Shown here: in pieces, positions 1 through 6,283 of the stretch
Layout of the letters: each line of letters starts with the position of its first letter
Numbering within the stretch: position 1 is the stretch's first letter
NCBI GenBank assembly: GCA_030836325.1
Contig: JAURQC010000053.1
Location: forward strand, 1 to 17,851
DNA length: 17,851 nt
Reading direction: 5' to 3'
DNA from: Candidatus Nanopelagicales bacterium
Lineage (GTDB): Bacteria; Actinomycetota; Actinomycetes; S36-B12
Notes under the pieces: model-generated
Seen by the model: only the letters and a program-made list of their open reading frames with translations
What the model was told of the DNA's origin: nothing
Database searches by the model: none
Position numbers and translations under genes: made by a program

Positions 1-53
1 CCGCAGGTTGCCCCGGCAGCCTCAGCAACCAGCCTGTCGAGGAAGCGCCGTGA
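1..53 (+). CDS. C-terminal end of an upstream gene (partial, possibly PstP-type phosphatase)
   Basis: The frame with codons starting at position 3 stays open to a TGA at 51-53 and would encode the tail AGCPGSLSNQPVEEAP. Its stop overlaps the GTG proposed as the rodA start (GTGA at 50-53), the usual sign of translational coupling in an operon. In related actinobacteria the gene just before rodA is the PP2C-family phosphatase pstP, so that identity is a guess from synteny. Sixteen residues carry no recognisable motif. Confidence 0.4.
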   Translation, partial: AGCPGSLSNQPVEEAP

Positions 54-1450
54 GCGCAGACACCGCGGCTCCGAGTCGTAAGAAACCCACTCGTCGGTGG
101 GTCGAACTCCTGCTTTTGATCATGGCGTGGGGCATCGGCCTACTGGGAACGATGCAAATCGGTTGGGTTTCCGGGGAGGGGATGACCACTCGACTGTGGG
201 TGACAGCCGGGGTAGTGGGTGGCCTGGCATTGGTTGCCCACGTCACCATCCGCATCGTCGCAAAGTACGCGGATCCGATCATGCTCCCCGTCGCCACATT
301 GCTCACGATGCTCGGTTTGCTGATGATCTATCGAATCGATGTTGCATCCGCACGTCGCGCCGTACTGAGTAATTCGCCTCCGCCGACGCCAGACGTGTAC
401 TCACAACTCACCTGGTTCTCTGTTGCCATCATCTTGTTCATCGCTGTTTTGGTGCTGCTGCAAGATCACCGACGTCTGGCTCGTTACACGTACACCTTCG
501 GACTCGCCGGTCTTGTGCTGTTGGTTCTCCCGTTAGTTCCCGGGATCGGGACCACGGTCAATGGCGCAACGTTGTGGATCAGGGTTGGCGACCTCTCCTT
601 CCAGCCCGCCGAGGCAGCGAAGATCCTGCTGACAATCTTCTTCGCTGGGTACCTAGTCGCCAAACGCGATCCGCTCGCAGTCGTTCGTACGAAATTCATT
701 GGCATTGAACTTCCTCGACTAAAGGATCTTGGTCCGTTGGTCATCGCCTGGCTTGTCTCGCTAGCAGTGTTGGTGTTCGAGCGCGACCTCGGTACATCAC
801 TGTTGTTCTTCGGTTTGTTTGTCGCCATGCTCTACATCGCCACCCAGCGAAGGTCGTGGATCATCCTCGGTGGCTTGATGTTCCTTGTTGGAGCAGTACT
901 TGCGTACTACAACTTCGCGCACGTTCGCTCTCGAGTGACTGTCTGGCTTGATCCGTGGGCGTATGCCGATACTGGTGGTTACCAGATCGTGCAATCGATC
1001 TTTGGTCTCGCCAACGGTGGAGTTCTGGGTGCGGGCCTTGGACAAGGGTTTCCGAACCTGGTGCCGTTCGCCAAGACGGACTTCATCGTCGCCGCACTCG
1101 GTGAGGAGATTGGCGTCACCGGATTGTTCGCGCTAGTGATTTTGTACGCGATCTTGATCGAGCGTGGACTGCGAACCGCCGTCGCGGCGCGAGATGCCTT
1201 CGGGCAACTGCTGGCTGCGGGGTTGTCGATCGTGCTGGCGATCCAGATATTTGTCATCATCGGCGGAGTCACCGGTCTAATCCCGTTGACAGGCCTCACC
1301 ACTCCGTTCCTGTCATACGGTGGATCGTCGTTGGTAGCCAACTGGGTGATCGTGGCAATCTTGTTGCGCATCTCCGACCGCTCTCGACGACCGGCACCCG
1401 TGGCACCATCTCCCGACGACGCCATGACGCAAGTCGTGCGGGCGGTATGA
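50..1450 (+). CDS. rodA: SEDS-family peptidoglycan glycosyltransferase, RodA/FtsW type
   Basis: This is an integral membrane protein that polymerises lipid II into glycan strands during cell-wall elongation, working with a class B PBP. The 466-aa product has about ten hydrophobic segments and the family signatures: NGATLWIRVGDLSFQPAE at about residues 171-188, ERDLGTS near 244-250 (the Asp, about D246, matches the catalytic Asp of RodA), the FAKTDFIVAALGEE loop, and TPFLSYGGSS near 418-427. I chose GTG at 50 because GAGGAAG (39-45) lies just upstream and the codon overlaps the preceding stop; a TTG at 8 would add 14 unconserved residues. Length agrees with mycobacterial RodA (about 469 aa). 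The adjacent pbpA and pknB favour RodA over FtsW, which normally sits in the dcw cluster. Confidence 0.92.
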   Translation: MSADTAAPSRKKPTRRWVELLLLIMAWGIGLLGTMQIGWVSGEGMTTRLWVTAGVVGGLALVAHVTIRIVAKYADPIMLPVATLLTMLGLLMIYRIDVASARRAVLSNSPPPTPDVYSQLTWFSVAIILFIAVLVLLQDHRRLARYTYTFGLAGLVLLVLPLVPGIGTTVNGATLWIRVGDLSFQPAEAAKILLTIFFAGYLVAKRDPLAVVRTKFIGIELPRLKDLGPLVIAWLVSLAVLVFERDLGTSLLFFGLFVAMLYIATQRRSWIILGGLMFLVGAVLAYYNFAHVRSRVTVWLDPWAYADTGGYQIVQSIFGLANGGVLGAGLGQGFPNLVPFAKTDFIVAALGEEIGVTGLFALVILYAILIERGLRTAVAARDAFGQLLAAGLSIVLAIQIFVIIGGVTGLIPLTGLTTPFLSYGGSSLVANWVIVAILLRISDRSRRPAPVAPSPDDAMTQVVRAV

Positions 1451-1457
1451 GAACGCT

Positions 1458-2909
1458 GTGATGAGTCGCCAGATCCGCAGGTTGTCCTTTGTTTTCGCGC
1501 TTCTTATGGTTGCGGTGCTCGTCAACATCACGCTCATCCAGGTGGTCAACGCCGGTGACTACCGCGACCGTGCCGGCAACCAGCGCATCCTGCTCGCCGA
1601 GTACGACCGTGAGCGCGGTCCGATCCTGGTGGGCGCCGACCCGGTGGCACGATCCGTCGAAACGGGCAACACCTTGACGTACCTGCGCCGCTACTCCAAT
1701 CCGCGGTTGTACGCACCGATCACCGGTTTCTACTCACTCATCTACGGCGCCACCGGGCTGGAGCGCACTGAGAACCGGATCTTGAACGGCAAAGCAGACA
1801 TCTTCGCAGTGGATCGCATCCAACAACTGGTGTCCGGACGCCAGCCAACCGGTGGCGCAGTGACAACGACAATCGACGCCGCTGCACAGCGTGCCGCCTA
1901 CCTGGGACTTCGTGGGAAGAAGGGGGCTGTCGTTGCCATCGAGCCAGCTACAGGTCGGATCCTGGCCTCAGTTCAGTCACCATCGTTCGATCCAAACAAA
2001 CTCTCTAGTCACGATCCGGCTGAGATCCGTGAGTACTACGACGAACTCGAGGCCGATCCCGACAAGCCCCTACTGAACCGACCAATCGTGTCGTTGAATC
2101 CTCCGGGTTCCACGTTCAAGTTGGTCACCGCCGCGGCCGCACTGTCCTCGGGTCGGTTCAATCCAAACTCGGTGATTCCCGGCCCACGCACCTACGAACT
2201 CCCCTTGACAGACAAGGAACTTCGCAACTGGAACCGGCGGCAATGTGGACCTGGCGGGAAAGTGACGTTGCGCGATGCTCTCGCCATTTCCTGTAACACC
2301 GCATTCGCCTGGCTTGGTAACGAACTCGGTGCCGACGCGGTCCGAGAACAGGCCGAACTCTTTGGCTTCGACACCAGTTTTGAAATCCCTCTGCGCGCAG
2401 CGACATCGCGATTTCCCGCCAATCCTGACGAACCCCAGACGGCGATGAGTGCCATCGGACAGTTCGACGTTCGAGCCACTGCACTGCAGATGGCGATGGT
2501 CACTGCAGCCATCGGCAACAGCGGCCGAACTATGGTGCCGTATCTCATTCAAGAGGTGCGGGCACCGGACCTAACCATCCTGCAAACGACGGAACCTGAA
2601 GTGTTTGCCGACGCCCTTCGGCCGAGCGAGGCCCTGGCACTCACCGAAATGATGGTCAACGTCGTTGAAAACGGCACCGGAACCAACGCACGTATCCCCG
2701 ACGTCCGAGTAGCTGGGAAGACGGGAACCGCTCAGACTGGTAACGATCGCCCAACAGTCGCGTGGTTCGTGGCCTTTGCGCCGGCGGCCGCGCCGCAGGT
2801 AGCCGTAGCCGTGCTCGTGGAGGATGCGGGGGCAGAGGAAGTCAGTGGAAACGGCCTTGGGGCCCCAATCGCGAAGGACGTGATCGAGGCAGTTCTCGAA
2901 CGGCGTTGA
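1458..2909 (+). CDS. pbpA: Class B penicillin-binding protein PbpA (peptidoglycan transpeptidase)
   Basis: PbpA cross-links peptidoglycan stem peptides outside the membrane and is the partner of RodA. The 483-aa protein has one N-terminal membrane anchor (about residues 10-30), a dimerisation/pedestal region, and a transpeptidase domain with all three active-site motifs: STFK (S218, K221), SCN (278-280) and KTG (421-423, in GKTGTAQT). Length matches mycobacterial PbpA (about 491 aa). It starts 7 nt after the rodA stop, so the two are almost certainly co-transcribed. Two in-frame starts are adjacent (GTG 1458, ATG 1461); neither has a strong Shine-Dalgarno sequence, consistent with coupling to rodA. 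The stop codon lies inside the stem of a hairpin at 2904-2924. Confidence 0.94.
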   Translation: MMSRQIRRLSFVFALLMVAVLVNITLIQVVNAGDYRDRAGNQRILLAEYDRERGPILVGADPVARSVETGNTLTYLRRYSNPRLYAPITGFYSLIYGATGLERTENRILNGKADIFAVDRIQQLVSGRQPTGGAVTTTIDAAAQRAAYLGLRGKKGAVVAIEPATGRILASVQSPSFDPNKLSSHDPAEIREYYDELEADPDKPLLNRPIVSLNPPGSTFKLVTAAAALSSGRFNPNSVIPGPRTYELPLTDKELRNWNRRQCGPGGKVTLRDALAISCNTAFAWLGNELGADAVREQAELFGFDTSFEIPLRAATSRFPANPDEPQTAMSAIGQFDVRATALQMAMVTAAIGNSGRTMVPYLIQEVRAPDLTILQTTEPEVFADALRPSEALALTEMMVNVVENGTGTNARIPDVRVAGKTGTAQTGNDRPTVAWFVAFAPAAAPQVAVAVLVEDAGAEEVSGNGLGAPIAKDVIEAVLERR

Positions 2910-2989
2910 TGATGCGCATCAACGTCGTTCCCGGCTGATGAGCCGAGACCTGCGACAATGGCACGTCCGCTCGAGAGCACGTTCTCGAG
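2904..2989 (+). promoter_or_regulatory. Three consecutive hairpins in the pbpA-pknB gap
   Basis: Three perfect inverted repeats follow each other. CGTTGATG/CATCAACG (2904-2911/2917-2924, loop 5) includes the pbpA stop codon. CGGCT/AGCCG (2932-2936/2941-2945, loop 4) comes next. CTCGAGA/TCTCGAG (2970-2976/2983-2989, loop 6) ends 7 nt before the pknB ribosome-binding site. None is followed by a T run, so a classical terminator is unlikely. They could set the RodA-PbpA to PknB expression ratio by RNA processing, partial termination or masking of the start. The stems are seen directly; the function is inferred. Confidence 0.5.
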
Positions 2990-2996
2990 GGAAATG

Positions 2997-3003
2997 AGAG
3001 GAA
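2997..3003 (+). promoter_or_regulatory. Ribosome-binding site of pknB
   Basis: AGAGGAA lies 4 nt upstream of the GTG at 3008. It decides the start codon and places kinase motif I at residue 21. Confidence 0.65.
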
Positions 3004-3007
3004 CGAC

Positions 3008-4915
3008 GTGACAGAGGCTGAGCCAGGCAAGATGCTCGGCGACCGCTACCAGGTCGGCGAGGTCATCGGTCGTGGCGGCATGGCTGAAGTCCACGAGGGC
3101 CGTGATCTGCGCCTTGGTCGTCGTGTCGCGATCAAAATCCTTCGCCCCGACCTTGCCAAGGACCCTACGTTCCAAGCTCGTTTCCGCCGTGAGGCCCAAA
3201 GCGCCGCGGCACTAAACCACCCGAACATTGTTGCCGTATACGACACCGGAGAGGACACCCTCACCGATCCAAACGGTCAGGACGTGATCGTTCCCTACAT
3301 CGTCATGGAGTACGTCGACGGTATGACGTTGCGGCAACTACTCGCGAGCGGACGTCGGCTGCTGCCTGAGCGAGCCCTCGAAATCACAGCAGGAGTCCTT
3401 ACCGCTTTGGACTACGCACACCGACACGGCATTGTCCACCGCGACATCAAGCCGGCGAACGTGATGCTGACCCGCACCGGCGATGTCAAGGTTATGGACT
3501 TCGGTATCGCACGTGCTGTCAACGAGTCCGGCCAGACGATGACGTCTGCCTCGGCCGTCATGGGGACCGCTCAGTACTTGTCCCCGGAGCAAGCGCGCGG
3601 CGAAGTGGTGGATGCCAGAAGCGACCTCTACTCCACTGGTGTCTTGCTGTATGAGTTGCTAGTCGGTCGCCCGCCATTCACCGGTGAGAGTGCTGTCTCC
3701 ATCGCCTACCAACACGTGAGCGAGATGCCCACTCCTCCATCGCAGGTAGACAATGGAGTATCCGCTGAGGTTGACACTGTGGTCCTAGGTGCGCTCGCGA
3801 AGCGGGCCGACGATCGCTACCAAAGCGCGACTGAATTCCGTGCTGACGTCGAGCGAGCCATCGCCGGAGCTCCAGTGACGGCGGCCGTGCCCACCATCGT
3901 CGCCGACTCCACTCGGCAGATGGCTCCGGTGCAGGCTGCCACCGCGGGTGGAGATGCTGGCTACTCGGATCCGATCTACGACACCTCGCGTAGGCGCCGT
4001 GGTCGCGCCGGACGGAGCACGATTTTTTGGATCATCAGCCTTTCCGCCGTGGCCATCGCCGTTCTCGGTGCCCTGGCCATCGGACGCTTCGTGTTCGGAG
4101 GCACCACGGCTGACCTCGTGACAGTCCCGAATCTTGACGGGCTGACCCTCGAGGAGGCCACGGCAAGCCTCGCGGAGTTCGAGCTCCGACTCGGCGCGCA
4201 GACCCCTGAGATCTCCAGCCGACAGCCCGGCACGATCATCGCCCAGCAACCAGCTGCTGGCGAAAGCATCGAGCAAGGTCAAGCCGTCAACGTCACGATC
4301 AGTACCGGTCGAGAGCAAGCGACCGTTCCCCAATTGCTGGGACTCACGTCCCTGGATGCTGTTCGGACAGCCCTTGAAGACGCGAATCTGCAACTTGGTG
4401 AAATTACCGAAGAGGATTCCAACCAACCTGCCGGATATGTGCTCGCTCAGGATCCAGCAGAGGGAGCGCAACTGGCAGCCGGAAGTGCCGTTGCTGTAGT
4501 CGTCTCGTCCGGCTTGGTGGAGGTGCCCGACATAACCGGAGTCTCCGTCGCGCAGGCCCGAAGCGACATCGCGCAAGCTGGCTTCGACATACAAGTGATC
4601 GAGCAAGAGTCGAGCATCGAGAATCCAGGAATCGTGCTTGCGCAATCACCGCAGCCGGGAACGTCACTCGAGCGTGGGTCGGTGGTGACCATCACGGTAT
4701 CGATCGCCGCGGAGCCAACCGAAGCTCCCACTCCCGAACCGACTGACCCGCTCGCACCGACGGATCCGGCGCAGCCCACCGACCCGGGCCAACCGACGGA
4801 TCCGGCGCAGCCCACCGACCCGGCGCAGCCGACACCGGCGCCAACAGTCGCTCCCGAGCCTGCGCCAACGGCTCCCCCGGAGCCACAACCAGCCCCGACA
4901 GTCCCTGTCTCGTAA
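3008..4915 (+). CDS. pknB: PASTA-domain Ser/Thr protein kinase, PknB type
   Basis: This is a transmembrane eukaryotic-like kinase that senses peptidoglycan fragments and phosphorylates cell-wall and division proteins. Of 635 residues, 1-285 form the kinase domain: glycine loop GRGGMAEV 21-28, VAIK Lys43, HRDIKPAN 144-151 (catalytic D146), DFG 164-166, and activation-loop T177/T179 followed by GTAQYLSPEQ. A basic juxtamembrane stretch (RRRRGRAGR) precedes one membrane helix at about 338-357. Outside are three PASTA domains (about 369-434, 438-502, 503-567) and a Pro/Thr/Asp-rich tail from about 570. The PASTA number is one fewer than in M. tuberculosis PknB, and the disordered tail is unusual. 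The kinase gene follows pbpA by 98 nt; no separate pknA lies between them. It converges on trpG. Confidence 0.95.
   Translation: MTEAEPGKMLGDRYQVGEVIGRGGMAEVHEGRDLRLGRRVAIKILRPDLAKDPTFQARFRREAQSAAALNHPNIVAVYDTGEDTLTDPNGQDVIVPYIVMEYVDGMTLRQLLASGRRLLPERALEITAGVLTALDYAHRHGIVHRDIKPANVMLTRTGDVKVMDFGIARAVNESGQTMTSASAVMGTAQYLSPEQARGEVVDARSDLYSTGVLLYELLVGRPPFTGESAVSIAYQHVSEMPTPPSQVDNGVSAEVDTVVLGALAKRADDRYQSATEFRADVERAIAGAPVTAAVPTIVADSTRQMAPVQAATAGGDAGYSDPIYDTSRRRRGRAGRSTIFWIISLSAVAIAVLGALAIGRFVFGGTTADLVTVPNLDGLTLEEATASLAEFELRLGAQTPEISSRQPGTIIAQQPAAGESIEQGQAVNVTISTGREQATVPQLLGLTSLDAVRTALEDANLQLGEITEEDSNQPAGYVLAQDPAEGAQLAAGSAVAVVVSSGLVEVPDITGVSVAQARSDIAQAGFDIQVIEQESSIENPGIVLAQSPQPGTSLERGSVVTITVSIAAEPTEAPTPEPTDPLAPTDPAQPTDPGQPTDPAQPTDPAQPTPAPTVAPEPAPTAPPEPQPAPTVPVS
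4757..4823 (+). repeat. 36-bp in-frame tandem repeat in the pknB tail
   Basis: A 31-nt identical stretch occurs at 4757-4787 and 4793-4823, a period of 36 nt (12 codons), within a wider run of PTDPxQ repeats at residues 577-610. The array adds an extracellular proline-rich extension after the last PASTA domain and is a likely site of copy-number variation by slippage. Confidence 0.75.
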
Positions 4916-4917
4916 CT

Positions 4918-5042
4918 CCGCGAACTTGCAGTGTGGGAGCGCGAACTTGCACGCTGAAATGTCCTGCGCAAAGTCGAAGCTCAGATTTGCAAGTTCGACG
5001 TCAGGATTTGCAAGTTCGACGTCAGGATTTGCAAGTTCGCGG
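4918..5042. repeat. 21-bp repeat array in opposed blocks between pknB and trpG
   Basis: About six units with a 21-bp period fill the convergent gap. CGAACTTGCA occurs at 4921-4930 and 4942-4951. Its reverse complement TGCAAGTTCG occurs at 4988-4997, 5009-5018 and 5030-5039, with a degenerate unit at about 4962-4980. The right block also repeats TCAGGATT between cores. The outer ends CCGCGAACTTGCA (4918-4930) and TGCAAGTTCGCGG (5030-5042) are a perfect 13-bp inverted repeat, so either transcript can fold into alternative hairpins. It may act as a bidirectional terminator, or be a REP/BIME-like extragenic repeat family. The repeats are seen directly; the role is inferred. Confidence 0.85.
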
Positions 5043-5043
5043 G

Positions 5044-5691
5044 CTAGTCGTCGAGGTCGTCGTCGTTCTTGCCGATAACCGGCTGCAAAGTCTTCGCCCG
5101 ATCTCGAGCAATCGGATAGCCACAGTCGGCAAGCCAGTTCGCGAGCATCTCGTGGCCACCTTCGGTCAGCACTGACTCCGGGTGAAACTGCACGCCCTCA
5201 ACTTTCGCGTCGCGGTGCTTGAGCGCCATGATCACACCCGAGTCGGTGGTGCCGGTCACCTCGAGCTCGGCCGGCATAGTCGACGGATCAACAGCGAGCG
5301 AGTGATACCGCGTTGCCGTGAAGGGTTTGGGTAGGCCGGCGAGCACGCCAACGTCCTGGTGCACGACTTCCGACGTCTTGCCGTGCAGCAATTCTGGGGC
5401 GCGGGTCACGACGGCGCCGTACGCCTCGGCGATCGCTTGATGACCCAGGCACACTCCGAAGATCGGCACCTGGCCCGCGCACTCGCGCACGATCTGCACG
5501 CAGGCTCCCGCGTCTTGGGGGGTGCCGGGACCCGGCGATAAGAGCACCCCGTCGTAATTGCGGCAATCCGCCGGGGTTACGTCGTCGTTCCTTTTCACCG
5601 TTACCTCGGCACCCAATTGGGCCAGGTATTGAACGATGTTGAATACGAACGAGTCGTAGTTGTCGACCACCAGGATCCGTGGGCCAGTCAC
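5044..5691 (-). CDS. trpG: Class I glutamine amidotransferase, TrpG/PabA (anthranilate/aminodeoxychorismate synthase component II)
   Basis: This subunit hydrolyses glutamine and passes ammonia to a chorismate-using partner (TrpE or PabB) for tryptophan and/or folate synthesis in the cytoplasm. The 215-aa product opens with ILVVDNYDSFVFN, carries SPGPGTP at 52-58, the nucleophile in GVCLGHQ (C81) and the catalytic HPE (H170, E172). An acidic tail (KNDDDLDD) ends the protein. I start it at GTG 5689-5691, with GGAG upstream; the open frame continues to 5934, but that stretch is antisense to crgA and non-homologous. No trpE or pabB is in the window. A stand-alone trpG beside pknB is the conserved mycobacterial arrangement, and one copy may serve both pathways. 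Confidence 0.9.
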   Translation of the reverse strand: MTGPRILVVDNYDSFVFNIVQYLAQLGAEVTVKRNDDVTPADCRNYDGVLLSPGPGTPQDAGACVQIVRECAGQVPIFGVCLGHQAIAEAYGAVVTRAPELLHGKTSEVVHQDVGVLAGLPKPFTATRYHSLAVDPSTMPAELEVTGTTDSGVIMALKHRDAKVEGVQFHPESVLTEGGHEMLANWLADCGYPIARDRAKTLQPVIGKNDDDLDD

Positions 5692-5754
5692 GGTGCCATT
5701 CTCCGGTACCGGATTCCCAAGCGTGTGGCAGGCTAGGCCAACAAGCGCGAAACG

Positions 5755-5760
5755 AAGGAG
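5755..5760 (+). promoter_or_regulatory. Ribosome-binding site of crgA
   Basis: AAGGAG sits 6 nt upstream of the GTG at 5767, fixing that codon as the start. It lies in the 75-bp divergent gap between trpG and crgA, which must hold promoters for both; I could not assign their -10/-35 boxes with confidence. Confidence 0.75.
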
Positions 5761-5766
5761 TGCACC

Positions 5767-6042
5767 GTGCCGGAGTCCAAGGGCCGCAAGAAGACGCCCT
5801 ACACCCCGCCGCCGTCCAAAGGCGAGCGCAAGATCGCCAAGATCGGCTCCCCCGGGTGGCTCGCCCCAGTCATGGTCGCGTGCTTTGTCATCGGCCTGGT
5901 CTACATCGTCATCTACTACGTGGCCGGATCCCAAATCCCGGTGATGAACTCCATCGGTGGCTCGGCGAACGGCTTGGTGAACGTCGCCATCGGCTTCGGC
6001 TTCATCATCGTCGGTTTCATCCTGTCCACTCGCTGGAAATAG
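5767..6042 (+). CDS. crgA: Cell division protein CrgA
   Basis: CrgA is a small actinobacterial membrane protein that helps coordinate septum assembly and peptidoglycan synthesis by contacting divisome proteins. The 91-aa product has the expected layout: a basic cytoplasmic N-terminus (MPESKGRKKTPYTPPPSKGE), a conserved GSPGWLAPVM entry into the first helix (about 33-53), a short outside loop containing NSIGGSANG, a second helix (about 68-86) and the terminal STRWK. GTG start with a strong AAGGAG. Position next to trpG and the rodA-pbpA-pknB block matches mycobacterial synteny. Confidence 0.93.
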   Translation: MPESKGRKKTPYTPPPSKGERKIAKIGSPGWLAPVMVACFVIGLVYIVIYYVAGSQIPVMNSIGGSANGLVNVAIGFGFIIVGFILSTRWK

Positions 6043-6139
6043 GTCTCTCGCCCGCTTCGGTCATGGGGGATCGACCCTCCTTCGCCCGGTTCCTGGGAAA
6101 AAGTGGGACAAGTCCCCGCACTCTGGGAAATCGGGCTAT

Positions 6140-6148
6140 TTGTCCACA
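6140..6148 (+). promoter_or_regulatory. DnaA-box-like site TTGTCCACA
   Basis: TTGTCCACA differs by one base from the TTATCCACA consensus and equals the form common at mycobacterial origins. It is in a non-coding convergent gap about 100 bp from a perfect box. Whether DnaA binds here is inference. Confidence 0.4.
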
Positions 6149-6240
6149 GGTTATTCAAGTCCCCTGACGGGGTGACATTGCCAATTCGTGGGGGAAATCG
6201 AGTTACAGCCGTGTAGTTCTATCCCCAGTTGTGGAAAGTG

Positions 6241-6249
6241 TGTGGATAA
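6241..6249 (-). promoter_or_regulatory. Perfect DnaA-box match TTATCCACA
   Basis: The plus strand reads TGTGGATAA, giving TTATCCACA on the minus strand, identical to the strongest E. coli DnaA box. It is opposite in orientation to the site at 6140. A 9-mer can arise by chance, so the pair and the non-coding location are the main support. Confidence 0.5.
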
Positions 6250-6283
6250 GTGGGAAGTGCGGGGATCTGTGTGACGAATGTGA

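Larger units (their letters stand above)
6043..6283. other. Convergent intergenic region with DnaA-box-like and phased TGGGA motifs
   Basis: This 241-bp stretch lies between the ends of crgA (plus) and the thiolase (minus), so it should not be a promoter for either. It holds TTGTCCACA (6140-6148), TGTGGATAA (6241-6249, the complement of TTATCCACA), and weaker TGTGG words near 6230-6238. It also holds TGGGA words at 6094, 6104, 6124 and 6251, several spaced by exact multiples of 10 bp. Two possible hairpins occur: AGTGGGA...TCC..CACT (about 6102-6121) and CCCCTGACGGGG (6161-6172). I see no convincing ORF. Confidence 0.6.

Noticed and set aside
3785..4645. 286-codon minus-strand open frame opposite pknB
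   Set aside because: It is wholly antisense to the kinase/PASTA coding sequence, lacks a family resemblance and has Ser/Arg/Gly-rich shadow composition.
4447..4971. 174-codon minus-strand frame rich in GCAGSVG repeats
   Set aside because: The repeats are the antisense reading of the pknB Pro/Thr/Asp tail repeat, not an independent protein.
4918..5042. CRISPR array
   Set aside because: Repeats are about 21 bp with no unique spacers and switch orientation midway; no cas genes are present.
5692..5934. N-terminal extension of trpG by 81 codons
   Set aside because: It runs antisense to crgA, has no glutamine amidotransferase homology, and GTG 5691 gives the family's standard N-terminus.
6043..6283. 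Calling this the chromosomal origin oriC
   Set aside because: Only one perfect and one near-perfect DnaA box are seen, there is no obvious AT-rich unwinding region, and dnaA/dnaN are not adjacent.
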